Assembly (NCBI GenBank): GCA_964579305.1
Contig: CAZOGY010000046.1
Span: 1 to 24,226, forward strand
DNA length: 24,226 nt
Reading direction: 5' to 3'
Origin: JBCBWG01 sp964579305
Lineage (GTDB): Bacteria > Pseudomonadota > Alphaproteobacteria > Rhizobiales > Hyphomicrobiaceae
A program made the position numbers and the translations under genes. Position 1 is the stretch's first letter. Each line of letters starts with the position of its first letter. This document shows, in pieces, positions 13,749 through 22,277 of the stretch. Below the pieces are notes generated by a model. It was not told where the DNA came from. It saw nothing but the letters and a program-made list of their open reading frames with translations, and made no database searches.

Positions 13749-15200
13749 ATGGCGAAGGGCACCGTACTCGTCGCTGATGACGACGCGGCGATCCGCACGG
13801 TTTTGAACCAGGCGCTGGCACGGGCGGGCTATATCCCCAGAACGACCTCGAACGCGGCGACGCTTTGGCGCTGGATCAGCCAGGGTGAGGGCGATGTGGT
13901 GGTGACCGACGTGGTCATGCCCGATGAAAACGGCTTTGACCTGATCCCTCGGGTGCAACGGCTTCGCCCGGAACTGCCAATCGTGGTCATGAGCGCGCAG
14001 AATACGTTGATGACGGCTCTGACGGCGACCGAAAAAGGCGCCTTCGAATATCTGCCGAAGCCGTTTGATCTCAACCAGTTGATTGCCATTGTCGGGCGGG
14101 CGATGTCGCGTCCCGTGCCCCAGTCGATGAATGGGCACACCGGGCCGGACCACGACGATGACCTGCCGCTGATCGGCCGGTCGCCGGCAATGCAGGAGAT
14201 CTACCGTGTGATCGCGCGGCTGACGCAAACCGATCTGACGGTGATGATCAACGGCGAGTCGGGCACCGGCAAAGAGCTGGTCGCCAAAGTGCTGCACAAC
14301 TACTCCAAGCGGCGTGATGGACCGTTCGTGGCGATCAACATGGCCGCGATCCCGCGCGAACTGATCGAGAGCGAGCTGTTTGGCCACGAAAAAGGGGCGT
14401 TCACGGGCGCGCAAACCCGCATGTCGGGGCGGTTTGAGCAAGCTGAAGGTGGCACGCTTTTTCTCGACGAGATCGGTGATATGCCGATGGATGCGCAGAC
14501 CCGACTTTTGCGCGTTCTGCAGGAAGGCGAATACACAACTGTCGGGGGGCGCACGCCGATCCGGACCAACGTGCGGATTGTGGCGGCCACCCACCGGGAT
14601 CTGCGCACCCAGATCCAGCAAGGTCTGTTTCGCGAGGACTTGTTTTACCGCTTGAACGTGGTGCCGTTGCGGCTGCCACCATTGCGTGAACGCCGGGACG
14701 ACATTGCCGATCTCGCGCGGCACTTCCTAAATCAAGTCACGACGGAGACAAGTGGCCAACGCACCATCAGCAGCGAAGCCGTAGACTGTCTCAAGCAGCA
14801 TTCCTGGCCCGGTAACGTGCGCGAGTTGGAAAACCTGGTCCGCCGGCTTGCGGCGATCTACCCCGAAGAGACGATCACACGCGAAATGGTGGAGATCGAA
14901 CTGGCCGAGGCGCTGACGGCGCCGCAGCCGGTCACGGATTCGGAAGAAGCGTTGAGCCTGTCTGAACTCGTTGAGCGCCATCTTGCCCAGTATTTTGCGA
15001 CATACGGCACAGACTTGCCGCCGCCAGGCCTCTACGACCGCATCCTCAGGGAAGTGGAAGCGCCGTTGTTTACGGCCGCACTGGCCGCCACGCGCGGCAA
15101 TCAAATCCGCGCGGCCGAACTGTTGGGGCTTAATCGCAATACGCTGCGGAGCCGGATTAAGCTGTTGGATATCCAAGTGATCCGTTCGCCGGGCCGCTAA
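13749..15200 (+). CDS. ntrC: Nitrogen-regulation response regulator NtrC, sigma-54 activator
   Basis: A 483-residue activator that oligomerises on phosphorylation and drives sigma-54 polymerase at nitrogen-control promoters. The receiver domain (1-120) has the acidic pocket D10-D12, phosphorylation site D54 and K104. The AAA+ domain (about 140-380) has Walker A 'GESGTGKE' (169-176), the sigma-54 contact loop GAFTGA (216-221), Walker B 'LFLDEIGD' (237-244) and 'WPGNVREL'. The C-terminal Fis-type helix-turn-helix is 'AAELLGLNRNTLRSRIKLL'. GGGAGA lies 8 bases before ATG 13749. All motifs needed for activation are intact. The stop codon lies within a long hairpin (15198-15230), and 797 non-coding bases separate it from ntrY. 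Confidence 0.97.
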   Translation: MAKGTVLVADDDAAIRTVLNQALARAGYIPRTTSNAATLWRWISQGEGDVVVTDVVMPDENGFDLIPRVQRLRPELPIVVMSAQNTLMTALTATEKGAFEYLPKPFDLNQLIAIVGRAMSRPVPQSMNGHTGPDHDDDLPLIGRSPAMQEIYRVIARLTQTDLTVMINGESGTGKELVAKVLHNYSKRRDGPFVAINMAAIPRELIESELFGHEKGAFTGAQTRMSGRFEQAEGGTLFLDEIGDMPMDAQTRLLRVLQEGEYTTVGGRTPIRTNVRIVAATHRDLRTQIQQGLFREDLFYRLNVVPLRLPPLRERRDDIADLARHFLNQVTTETSGQRTISSEAVDCLKQHSWPGNVRELENLVRRLAAIYPEETITREMVEIELAEALTAPQPVTDSEEALSLSELVERHLAQYFATYGTDLPPPGLYDRILREVEAPLFTAALAATRGNQIRAAELLGLNRNTLRSRIKLLDIQVIRSPGR

Positions 15201-15230
15201 AGCGTGTCGCATGACATGCGCCGCGCTTTA
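15198..15230 (+). repeat. Long hairpin overlapping the ntrC stop codon
   Basis: TAAAGCG (15198-15204) pairs with CGCTTTA (15224-15230), and CGCAT (15208-15212) with ATGCG (15216-15220). Two of the three bases between them also pair, giving a stem of about 14 bp with one mismatch and a GAC loop. The left arm contains the ntrC stop codon. There is no T run, so it is more likely an mRNA-stabilising or palindromic repeat element than a terminator. Confidence 0.6.
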
Positions 15231-15253
15231 GCTCTGTTGCGCTCCGCGGGGGC

Positions 15254-15314
15254 GGGCCATTTTCGTGTCGATGTTTCGAACACGAACATCGACGGCCCGG
15301 GCCGCTTTGCGGCC
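15254..15314 (+). repeat. Interleaved inverted repeats between ntrC and ntrY
   Basis: GTCGATGTT (15267-15275) pairs perfectly with AACATCGAC (15285-15293). TTCGTGT (15262-15268) pairs perfectly with ACACGAA (15280-15286). The two pairings share bases, so they exclude each other. GGGCC (15254-15258) and GGCCC (15294-15298) can extend the first. A second hairpin GGCCGC-TTT-GCGGCC (15300-15314) follows. No T run is present. Alternative folds of this kind suggest a structured RNA or a palindromic repeat element. Confidence 0.5.
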
Positions 15315-15833
15315 TTGGGGCGTGAGTCCGATTGGATACGACGTGCATTCGTGTGGCGGTTCAGACAGTTGCCACCACTCGCAGCAACGCTCAGAACCAC
15401 TGGCTGAACCATCAAGGAACACGCGCAACATATTGTTTAGAGTGTTGCTTTCATCGCCGACGCTTGCATGCCGTCCGGGCGACAAGCGGATGGCACGCGC
15501 CGGTGACGCAACGTTGGTGATAGGCGTCGGCGACCCGTCACATTGCGATGGGGAGGGTGTGGGCGACCTCTTGGCTCCTCGTTTCAGTGGAGGCGCTCAA
15601 CCCCTCGGATCTCGCCGACCGTTTTTGTTGCGGCGGGCGGGCCGGCGACCGGCTGGCATCGCCCGGGATTGGCCCGCTCTCAATTCATTCGCCGGCGTGG
15701 CTGACTGCGACTGCGCCGCATGTGCGGGCGTCCATTTTTTGCCGGTTTTCCCCGTGCTACTCCGTCGGTGCGAAACAGCACTGGTGCTTGTCGCGCATAT
15801 GTCACAGTTTGCGTATTGAAGAGTTTGGAGTGT

Positions 15834-15879
15834 GGCCGCTTCCGCGCACGGCGGGACGTCCATTGCACATGAAGCGGCC
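15834..15879 (+). repeat. 9-bp inverted repeat upstream of ntrY
   Basis: GGCCGCTTC (15834-15842) and GAAGCGGCC (15871-15879) are perfect inverted copies separated by 28 bases. A GGACGTCC palindrome (15854-15861) lies in the loop. The pair is about 120 bases before the ntrY start, so it may be a paired regulator site or a leader hairpin. Confidence 0.4.
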
Positions 15880-15997
15880 GTTGCACCAACCAGGGCGTGT
15901 GGTCTGAAAATGGCTTCGCGTTTTGCGCAAGGCTGGTCGTCTCAGGTGTGGGGATACAGGGCAACGGCCGGGATCGGCCAAGGGATTGGGGACGGGC

Positions 15998-18301
15998 ATG
16001 AGCGCGCAGGCGGGTAACGAGACCGCGCCGTCGGCTGCCGTCGCAGGGTCGGCCGCGCGGCCAATCCTTGTCGACGACGCGGCGATGCCGTTTGCCGACA
16101 CGTCGAGCCGCGCCTTTCGCACAGGGCTTGTGGTTGTTGTCCTGTCGCTGGTTTCGGCGCTGTCGACGTATCTCATTCTCACCAACCTCACGCCGATCAC
16201 GCCGCGCGGTGAAGTCGTATTCGTCGTGCTGTTTTTGAACGTCGTGATGATCCTCGCCGTAATCGCCGTTGTCGCCTATCAGGGGGCAGCGCTCTATCGG
16301 GCATGGCGCGAGAAGGTCGCCGGCGCCCGTTTGCATATCCGCATTGTGGCGCTGTTCTCGCTGATTACGATCCTGCCAGCCTTGATCCTGGCCATTGCAG
16401 CAACCAGCACGTTTGCGCGCGCGATCGATGGATGGTTTGCGGAGCGGACCCGGCAGATCATTCAAACGTCGCTTGATGTGGCGCGTGCCTATATCGAAGA
16501 GCATGGCCAGACGATCCGTAACGATGCGGAAAACATGGCAAGCGACCTCGTGGGCCAGGTGGCATTGCTGAATGACAATCCCGAAGCGTTCAAAACGCAG
16601 GTCTTCATCCAGGCGGGTCTGCGTGAGCTTCCCGTTGCGCGGATTGTCGATTCAAGCGGTCGCACGGTTCTCAACGCGGCCGGCGTTATGGAAGACGCGC
16701 AGCGACGGGTGCCGGCCAACGTGATTGCGTTGGCCCGGGCCGGTCAGGTGCCGGTTTCAGAACCTGACAAGAATTTTCGCGTGGCTGCTTTGACCAGGCT
16801 TGGTGATGATACCGGTCTCTATCTCTATGTGGCGCGCGGGGTGAGCCCCAAGGTCTTGAGCCAGCTCAGACGCACTGAGGCTGGCGTGGCCGAGTACACC
16901 CAACTCCGGAAGCGGCGGAGCGGCCTGCAGATTGCCCACGGACTGCTCTACTTCATGATCTCGCTCACCGGGCTTCTGGCTGCGATTTGGGCCGGGCTCT
17001 GGTTTGCTGGCAAGTTCGTTGCGCCGATCGGACGGCTGATTGCGGCCGCGCAATATGTGTCGCAGGGCCACCTGGACGTGATCCTGCCTGAGCGCCGCGG
17101 CGAGGGCGATCTGCGGCGCCTGTCGAAGACCTTCAACACGATGACCGCGGAGCTGAAGAGCCAGCAAACCGAACTGGTCAACGCCAACCAGCAGTTGATG
17201 GAGGATCGACGCTTCATCGAAGCCGTGATGTCCGGGGTGACCGCCGGGGTGATCGGTGTCGACAGCAATGGCCTGATCCGGCTTGTTAATCCGTCCGCGC
17301 AAGCGCTGTTGGCCCGGTCAGCCGATGACCTGATCGGCGAAAAGTTCGATGCCGCGTTGCCAGAGATCGCAGGTCACCTGAAGGCGATCAGCGCGGACCC
17401 GGGACTAGCGCGCAAACAGCCACCGCTTACGATTCCGATCGACGGCGAGGACCGGACGTTCAATGTGCGCTTGACCAATGAGGCGACCGGGGCGGACCGC
17501 GGAACGGTCGTGACGCTCGATGACATCACGGAACTGGAGCGGGCACAGCGTGCGTCTGCATGGTCGGGCGTGGCACGATACCTCGCCCATGAGATCAAGA
17601 ACCCATTGCAGCCGATACAACTGTCGGCCGACCGGATTCAGCGGCGCTTTGGCAAGTATGTGACCGCGGATCGGGAGATCTTCGACAACTGCACGGGCAC
17701 CATCGTGCGTCAGGTCGAAGTCGTGCGCAATCTCGTCGACGAGTTCTCGAAGTTTGCAAAATTGCCAGCGCCGAAGTTCCAAATGGCCGATGTGCGCAAG
17801 GTCGTGCGTGAGGCGGCGATGGCCTACGACGTGACGCTGGATACGGTGAAGGTCACCACTCAGGTGCCTGACGCGCCGATCATGACCGCGCTTGATCCGG
17901 ATCTGATGAACCAGGTCGTGACCAACATCGTGAAGAACGCAACCGAAGCGATTTCGGCGGCCGCTCCAGACCGCGGCGACGATTATCGCGGGTTGATCAC
18001 CGTTGCTGCTTCAAGCGATGGCGATACGGCGCAGATCGTTGTGACCGACAACGGCACCGGCCTCGATAAGCAAAACCGCAAGCGGCTGCTTGAGGTCGGC
18101 GTCTCCACCAAAGCCAAGAGCCGGGGGCTCGGGCTTGCGATCGTCAACCAGATAATCGAGGCGCATGGCGGCACGATCCGCCTGGAGGATGCGCCCGTCA
18201 CTCCAGACCGCCCGCGCGGCGCGCAAGTGACCGTCACTTTGCCGATGCGCACCGTTGATCAAGCCGCCGCCAACGTGACCCGCTTGGCGGCTGCAGAGTA
18301 G
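15998..18301 (+). CDS. ntrY: Membrane sensor histidine kinase NtrY
   Basis: A 767-residue inner-membrane kinase, partner of NtrX. Helices are near residues 40-62, 73-95, 115-140 and 311-337, with a periplasmic sensor region of about 170 residues between the last two. HAMP (about 339-390), PAS (about 405-515), the H-box 'YLAHEIKNPLQPIQLSADRI' with His531, and a HATPase domain ('NIVKNATEAI', 'VTDNGTGL', 'KSRGLGLAIV') follow in order. NtrY/NtrX takes part in nitrogen metabolism and, in Brucella and others, low-oxygen sensing. ATG 15998 with GGGGAC upstream is preferred over an in-frame start at 15923, which would add unconserved residues. It is 63 bases ahead of ntrX and separated from ntrC by the long gap, so ntrYX probably has its own promoter. 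Confidence 0.96.
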   Translation: MSAQAGNETAPSAAVAGSAARPILVDDAAMPFADTSSRAFRTGLVVVVLSLVSALSTYLILTNLTPITPRGEVVFVVLFLNVVMILAVIAVVAYQGAALYRAWREKVAGARLHIRIVALFSLITILPALILAIAATSTFARAIDGWFAERTRQIIQTSLDVARAYIEEHGQTIRNDAENMASDLVGQVALLNDNPEAFKTQVFIQAGLRELPVARIVDSSGRTVLNAAGVMEDAQRRVPANVIALARAGQVPVSEPDKNFRVAALTRLGDDTGLYLYVARGVSPKVLSQLRRTEAGVAEYTQLRKRRSGLQIAHGLLYFMISLTGLLAAIWAGLWFAGKFVAPIGRLIAAAQYVSQGHLDVILPERRGEGDLRRLSKTFNTMTAELKSQQTELVNANQQLMEDRRFIEAVMSGVTAGVIGVDSNGLIRLVNPSAQALLARSADDLIGEKFDAALPEIAGHLKAISADPGLARKQPPLTIPIDGEDRTFNVRLTNEATGADRGTVVTLDDITELERAQRASAWSGVARYLAHEIKNPLQPIQLSADRIQRRFGKYVTADREIFDNCTGTIVRQVEVVRNLVDEFSKFAKLPAPKFQMADVRKVVREAAMAYDVTLDTVKVTTQVPDAPIMTALDPDLMNQVVTNIVKNATEAISAAAPDRGDDYRGLITVAASSDGDTAQIVVTDNGTGLDKQNRKRLLEVGVSTKAKSRGLGLAIVNQIIEAHGGTIRLEDAPVTPDRPRGAQVTVTLPMRTVDQAAANVTRLAAAE

Positions 18302-18364
18302 GCCGCGCGTGCGCGCCTGAGACCCAAGACGGCTGCGTGCCGCGACAGAGGGAGGACCTTCCAG

Positions 18365-19762
18365 ATGGCTTCCGACATTCTCGTTGTCGATGACGAGACC
18401 GATATCCGCGAATTGGTCGCCGGTATCCTCGAAGACGAGGGCCATACGTGCCGCTTGGCGCGCGACAGCGATGAAGCCTTGATTGCGATCGAGAACCGGC
18501 GGCCGCATTTGGTGATCCTCGATATCTATTTGCAGGGCAGCCGGCTTGATGGGCTGGAATTGCTCTCGGTCATCCGCAAAGTGCATCCCGATCTGCCTGT
18601 CGTGATCATTTCCGGCCACGGCAACATCGACACCGCCGTCACCGCAATCAAACGCGGTGCGTACGATTACATTCCAAAGCCGTTCACTGCGGACCGGCTG
18701 ATCCTGGTGACGATGCGTGCTTTGGAAGCCTCGCAGTTGCGCAAGGAAGTCCAGCAGCTCAAAGAGCGCAGTCCCGTCAGCGCGGAAATGATTGGCAACT
18801 CAGCCGCGATCAACGCGCTCAAGGCGCAGATTGAAAAGATCGCGCCAACCAACAGCCGCATTCTGCTGCGGGGCGCATCAGGCAGCGGCAAGGAGATCGC
18901 CGCGCGCGCCATTCACGAAAAATCGCTGCGCGCCGACGGGCCGTTCGTCGTCCTCAACGCCGCCGCGATGGCGCCCGATCGCGTGGAAGAAGAGCTGTTT
19001 GGTGTCGAAGACCGCACCGGTGGGCCGCGCAAGGTTGGGGCGCTGGAAGAGGCGCACACCGGGACGCTTTACATCGATGAGGTCGCCGACATGCCCTATG
19101 AGACCCAGGGCAAGGTGTTGCGCGTTCTGGTGGAGCAAAAATTCCTCAGGCTCGGCGGGAGCCAGAAGGTGGCCGTCGATGTGCGGATCATTTCATCCAC
19201 GGGGCGGCATATCGAACGCGAGATGGAGGAAGGGACGTTCCGCTCCGATCTCTATCACCGGTTGGCCGTGGTGCCGGTGCGTGTCCCGTCCTTGGCCGAG
19301 CGGCGTGAAGACATCCCGCTGCTCGTTGAGTATTTCATCAACCAGATCGGGCAGTCGTCGGGTCTGGCGCCGCGGAAAGTCGGAGACGATGCGATGGCGG
19401 TGCTGCAGGCCCACGATTGGCCAGGTAATGTCCGTGAGCTGCGCAACAATGTCGAACGCGTGATGATCCTGGCCGGCGGGTCGGCGGACGCGGCAATCAC
19501 GGCGGATATGCTGCCGGACGAGATTGGCTCAAACGTGCCGCTTCCAGTCAACGGGGGGGCTGAGCACCTGATGTCGCTGCCGTTGCGCGAGGCGCGCGAG
19601 ATTTTTGAGCGCGAATATCTGTTGTCCCAAATTAACCGGTTCGGCGGTAACATTTCGCGGACAGCAGAGTTTGTCGGCATGGAGCGCTCGGCGTTGCATC
19701 GCAAATTGCGGGCGCTTGGTGTGACGTCGGAACACCGCAGCGGCGGTGCGCCCGGCGCTTAG
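18365..19762 (+). CDS. ntrX: Response regulator NtrX
   Basis: A 465-residue NtrC-family regulator. The receiver domain (1-120) has D9-D10, phosphorylation site D53 and K105. The AAA+ domain has Walker A 'GASGSGKE' (170-177), Walker B 'LYIDEVAD' (235-242) and 'WPGNVREL'. The C-terminal Fis-type helix-turn-helix is 'NISRTAEFVGMERSALHRKLRAL'. The GAFTGA loop needed to contact sigma-54 is missing: after 'ELFG' the chain runs 'VEDRTGGPRKVGALEEA'. This matches other alphaproteobacterial NtrX proteins, which work without classical sigma-54 activation. GGGAGGA lies 8 bases before ATG 18365. A strong hairpin, but no T run, follows downstream. Confidence 0.96.
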   Translation: MASDILVVDDETDIRELVAGILEDEGHTCRLARDSDEALIAIENRRPHLVILDIYLQGSRLDGLELLSVIRKVHPDLPVVIISGHGNIDTAVTAIKRGAYDYIPKPFTADRLILVTMRALEASQLRKEVQQLKERSPVSAEMIGNSAAINALKAQIEKIAPTNSRILLRGASGSGKEIAARAIHEKSLRADGPFVVLNAAAMAPDRVEEELFGVEDRTGGPRKVGALEEAHTGTLYIDEVADMPYETQGKVLRVLVEQKFLRLGGSQKVAVDVRIISSTGRHIEREMEEGTFRSDLYHRLAVVPVRVPSLAERREDIPLLVEYFINQIGQSSGLAPRKVGDDAMAVLQAHDWPGNVRELRNNVERVMILAGGSADAAITADMLPDEIGSNVPLPVNGGAEHLMSLPLREAREIFEREYLLSQINRFGGNISRTAEFVGMERSALHRKLRALGVTSEHRSGGAPGA

Positions 19763-19824
19763 ATCAGTTCAGGGACCGGTGTGCTCGCCTGCGATGATCT
19801 AGGTTGTTGCTGATCGCGACATCT

Positions 19825-19854
19825 TTCGGTTCAGGCAATCCCGCCTGAACCGGA
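19825..19854. repeat. Perfect 10-bp inverted repeat between ntrX and trkA
   Basis: CGGTTCAGGC (19827-19836) pairs perfectly with GCCTGAACCG (19843-19852) around a 6-base loop, and two flanking pairs extend it. No T run follows on either strand, so a simple terminator is unlikely. It sits about 95 bases before the trkA start. An operator or mRNA-processing hairpin is possible. Confidence 0.6.
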
Positions 19855-19946
19855 TGAGAGGGGCCGTTGGCAGCACCGCCGGGAGCCGGCTGGTGGCGTT
19901 GGCGCTGGCTGTCTATGGTCGCGCGGCTGCGCCGATTGGAGATACG

Positions 19947-21326
19947 ATGCGTGTCATCATTTGTGGCGCCGGCCAAGTGGGCTTTGGCATTGGCGAGCGG
20001 CTGGCGTCAGAAGGCAACGACGTCACGATCATCGACAGCAACGCCGCCCTCGTGCAACGGGCCAACGACGTGCTCGACGTGCGCGCAATCGAAGGTCACG
20101 GGGCGCACCCTGACGTTCTGGCTCGCGCGGGCGCCAACGACACCGACATGTTGATTGCCGTGACGCTCTATGACGAGGTCAACATGGTTGCCTGTCAGGT
20201 TGCAAACACGCTCTTTTCGGTCCCAACGCGGATCGCGCGCGTGCGCGCTCAGACCTATCTCGACAAAAACTGGTCAGCGCTATTCTCAGGCAAAGGACTT
20301 GGGATCGACTATATCATCTCGCCCGAGATCGCGGTCGGCAACGCGGTGATGCGCCGGCTGAAACTTCCTGGTGCGTTCGAAACATACGCGCTGGCCGATG
20401 ACAAAATGACCGCGCTTGGCATTTCGTGCCAGCCGGAGTGCCCGGTGGTCGACACCAAGCTTTCCGACTTGGCTGAGCTTTTTCCGGATCTGCCGGCGCT
20501 GATCGTTGCCATTGTGCGCGGTGGAGAGATGCGGGCGGCGCGCAAAGATGACGTTTTGAAGGTGGGCGATGACATCTACATCGTCGTGCCCACGGCGAGC
20601 GTCACGCGCACGCTGAAGATCTTTGGCCATGTCGAGACGCAAGCACGGCGCCTTGTGATTGCAGGCGGCGGCAACATCGGTTTGTTCGTGGCCAAGGCGA
20701 TCGAGAAAAGCGAACCGAACGTGCGCGTCAAAATCATCGAGGCGAAACGCGAGCGCGCCGTCGAGATCGCAGAGCAGTTGTCACGCACCGTGGTTTTGAA
20801 TGGCTCTTCGCTGTCGGAAGATCTTTTGCGCGAGGCGGAGGTGAATGCGGCGGAGACGATGGTTGCGCTGACCAACGATGACCAGGTCAACATCCTCACG
20901 TCGGTTCTGGCCAAGCAGCTTGGCTGTGCGCGCTCGATTTGCCTGGCAACCGCGCCTGGCTATGCAACCATGATCCGCTCTTTCGGGATTGACGCGCAAA
21001 TCAACCCACGGGCCATCACGACGTCCAACATTCTCCAGTACGTGCGACGCGGCAAAATCCGCGGCGTGCATGCCATCCACAATGGCCAAGGCGAACTTCT
21101 GGAGGCGGAGGCGCTCGAAACATCGGAAATCGTGGGCCGCAAGATCCGGGATTTGCATTTGCCGGAGGGCATTCGCATCGGTGGCATCTGGCGGCAAGGG
21201 CAACCGGTGATGGTGCGCGGCGATACCGAGCTGGCGCCGAAGGACCGCGTGATCATGTTCTCGCCGACGCCGCTGGTCCGCCAGGTGGAGCAGATCTTTC
21301 GCGTGGCACCGGACTACGGCATTTGA
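19947..21326 (+). CDS. trkA: Trk K+ uptake system regulatory subunit TrkA
   Basis: A 459-residue cytoplasmic protein that gates the TrkH/TrkG potassium channel in response to NAD(H) and ATP. It has the duplicated RCK layout: the first Rossmann fold 'MRVIICGAGQVGFGIGERLASEG' with the acidic 'IIDSN', a first RCK_C region around residues 140-220, the second Rossmann fold 'RRLVIAGGGNIGLFVAKAIE', and a second RCK_C domain at the C-terminus. Length equals that of typical TrkA. ATG 19947 is preferred: GGAG lies 5 bases upstream and the fold begins at once, whereas an in-frame ATG at 19854 lies in the hairpin. No trkH is in the window. The trkA position after ntrX is conserved in alphaproteobacteria. 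Confidence 0.96.
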   Translation: MRVIICGAGQVGFGIGERLASEGNDVTIIDSNAALVQRANDVLDVRAIEGHGAHPDVLARAGANDTDMLIAVTLYDEVNMVACQVANTLFSVPTRIARVRAQTYLDKNWSALFSGKGLGIDYIISPEIAVGNAVMRRLKLPGAFETYALADDKMTALGISCQPECPVVDTKLSDLAELFPDLPALIVAIVRGGEMRAARKDDVLKVGDDIYIVVPTASVTRTLKIFGHVETQARRLVIAGGGNIGLFVAKAIEKSEPNVRVKIIEAKRERAVEIAEQLSRTVVLNGSSLSEDLLREAEVNAAETMVALTNDDQVNILTSVLAKQLGCARSICLATAPGYATMIRSFGIDAQINPRAITTSNILQYVRRGKIRGVHAIHNGQGELLEAEALETSEIVGRKIRDLHLPEGIRIGGIWRQGQPVMVRGDTELAPKDRVIMFSPTPLVRQVEQIFRVAPDYGI

Positions 21327-21416
21327 GGCTGCTCGCGATTGCGCTGGCCGCTGTCCTTTGACGACGGCGCAATCGTTGCAACGACTGTAATTGGGCGCTG
21401 GGAAGGACATTCAAAC

Positions 21417-22277
21417 ATGGCACGCGTGATTTATGTCGACGGGCAATATGTTCCGTATGCGAGTGCGAGCGTGCATCCAGAAGACCGCGGCTATCAATTC
21501 GGCGATGCGGTCTACGAAGTATGTGAAGTTCGCTCTGGCGCCATCATTGACGAAGCGCGGCACCTCGACCGCTTGGAGCGATCGCTCGGTGAGTTGGACA
21601 TCTCCCAGCCGATGCCGCGTCGCGCCCTGGAACGGGTTCTTCGCGAGACGGTGCGTCGCAACCGTGTTCGCAATGGCGTGATCTATCTGCAAGTTTCGCG
21701 CGGCACGGCGCGTCGAGACTTTTTGTTCCCAGCGCCAGGTACGCCACCGACCGTCGTGTGCCTGGCGCGGCCGAGCAATCGGGCTGCGCAAGAGGCCAGC
21801 GCGGCGCGCGGGATCAAGGTCATTACGGAACCCGATCCACGCTGGAACCGGTGTGATATCAAGACGGTGATGTTGCTGCCTGCCAGCCTCGCCAAGGAGC
21901 GGGCGCGCGCGCAAGGCGCATCGGAGGTTTGGTTCGTCGATGCAAATGGTCATGTCACCGAAGGCGGGTCGTCGAACGCGTGGATCGTCACCAAGGATGG
22001 CGAAGTGCTGACCCGTCAGGCAACGCCTGCGATTCTGCGCGGTGTGACGCGCATGACAGCGATCGACGCGCTGGATGCGGACGGCCTTTCCGTGTCGGAG
22101 CGTCCGTTCACTGTGGAAGAAGCAAAGGCTGCACGCGAAGCCTTCATCACGTCGGCTTCAAATCTGGTCATGCCGGTTGTGGAGATCGACGGAGCGCCGA
22201 TCGCCAACGGACATCCGGGAAGCCTGACGCTGAGATTGCGGGCAAATTTTCATCAGGTTGCTCAAGTATCCCGCTGA
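21417..22277 (+). CDS. dat: D-amino-acid aminotransferase (class IV, PLP)
   Basis: A 286-residue fold-type IV PLP enzyme. 'DRGYQFGDAVYEV' near the N-terminus, 'RRDFLFP', 'WNRCDIKTVMLLP' with the PLP Lys149, and 'VTEGGSSNAWIV' with Glu182 match D-alanine aminotransferase. Dat interconverts D-alanine and D-glutamate with 2-oxoacids and can supply D-Glu for peptidoglycan. Branched-chain aminotransferase and aminodeoxychorismate lyase share the fold, but the N-terminal 'YVDGQYVPYASASVHPEDRGYQFGD'-type block, shortened here, is typical of Dat. ATG 21417 has GGAAGGA 9 bases upstream. It lies between trkA and hfq as in related genomes. Confidence 0.9.
   Translation: MARVIYVDGQYVPYASASVHPEDRGYQFGDAVYEVCEVRSGAIIDEARHLDRLERSLGELDISQPMPRRALERVLRETVRRNRVRNGVIYLQVSRGTARRDFLFPAPGTPPTVVCLARPSNRAAQEASAARGIKVITEPDPRWNRCDIKTVMLLPASLAKERARAQGASEVWFVDANGHVTEGGSSNAWIVTKDGEVLTRQATPAILRGVTRMTAIDALDADGLSVSERPFTVEEAKAAREAFITSASNLVMPVVEIDGAPIANGHPGSLTLRLRANFHQVAQVSR

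Larger units (their letters stand above)
15231..15997. other. Long non-coding gap between ntrC and ntrY
   Basis: No gene is recognised here. Overlapping open frames on both strands have atypical composition, many Arg, Ser and Cys, and no family likeness. Contents that can be seen are inverted repeats at 15254-15298 and 15300-15314, a GGTTCAG/CTGAACC pair (15358-15364 and 15404-15410), a GCAACA/TGTTGC pair near 15425-15450, the palindrome AGCAC-TG-GTGCT (15777-15788) and a 9-bp repeat at 15834-15879. It should contain the ntrYX promoter, and a small RNA is possible. Confidence 0.5.

Noticed and set aside
15491..15510. Possible sigma-54 promoter upstream of ntrY (TGGCACG)
   Set aside because: The -24 element looks good, but at the required spacing the -12 position reads TG rather than GC.
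15265..15819. 184-codon open frame in the ntrC-ntrY gap
   Set aside because: Composition is rich in Arg, Ser, Cys and Gly with no domain likeness, it begins inside a hairpin, and competing open frames exist on both strands.
15680..16504. 274-codon minus-strand open frame running into ntrY
   Set aside because: It overlaps the ntrY start and its membrane segments antisense, and its composition is not protein-like.
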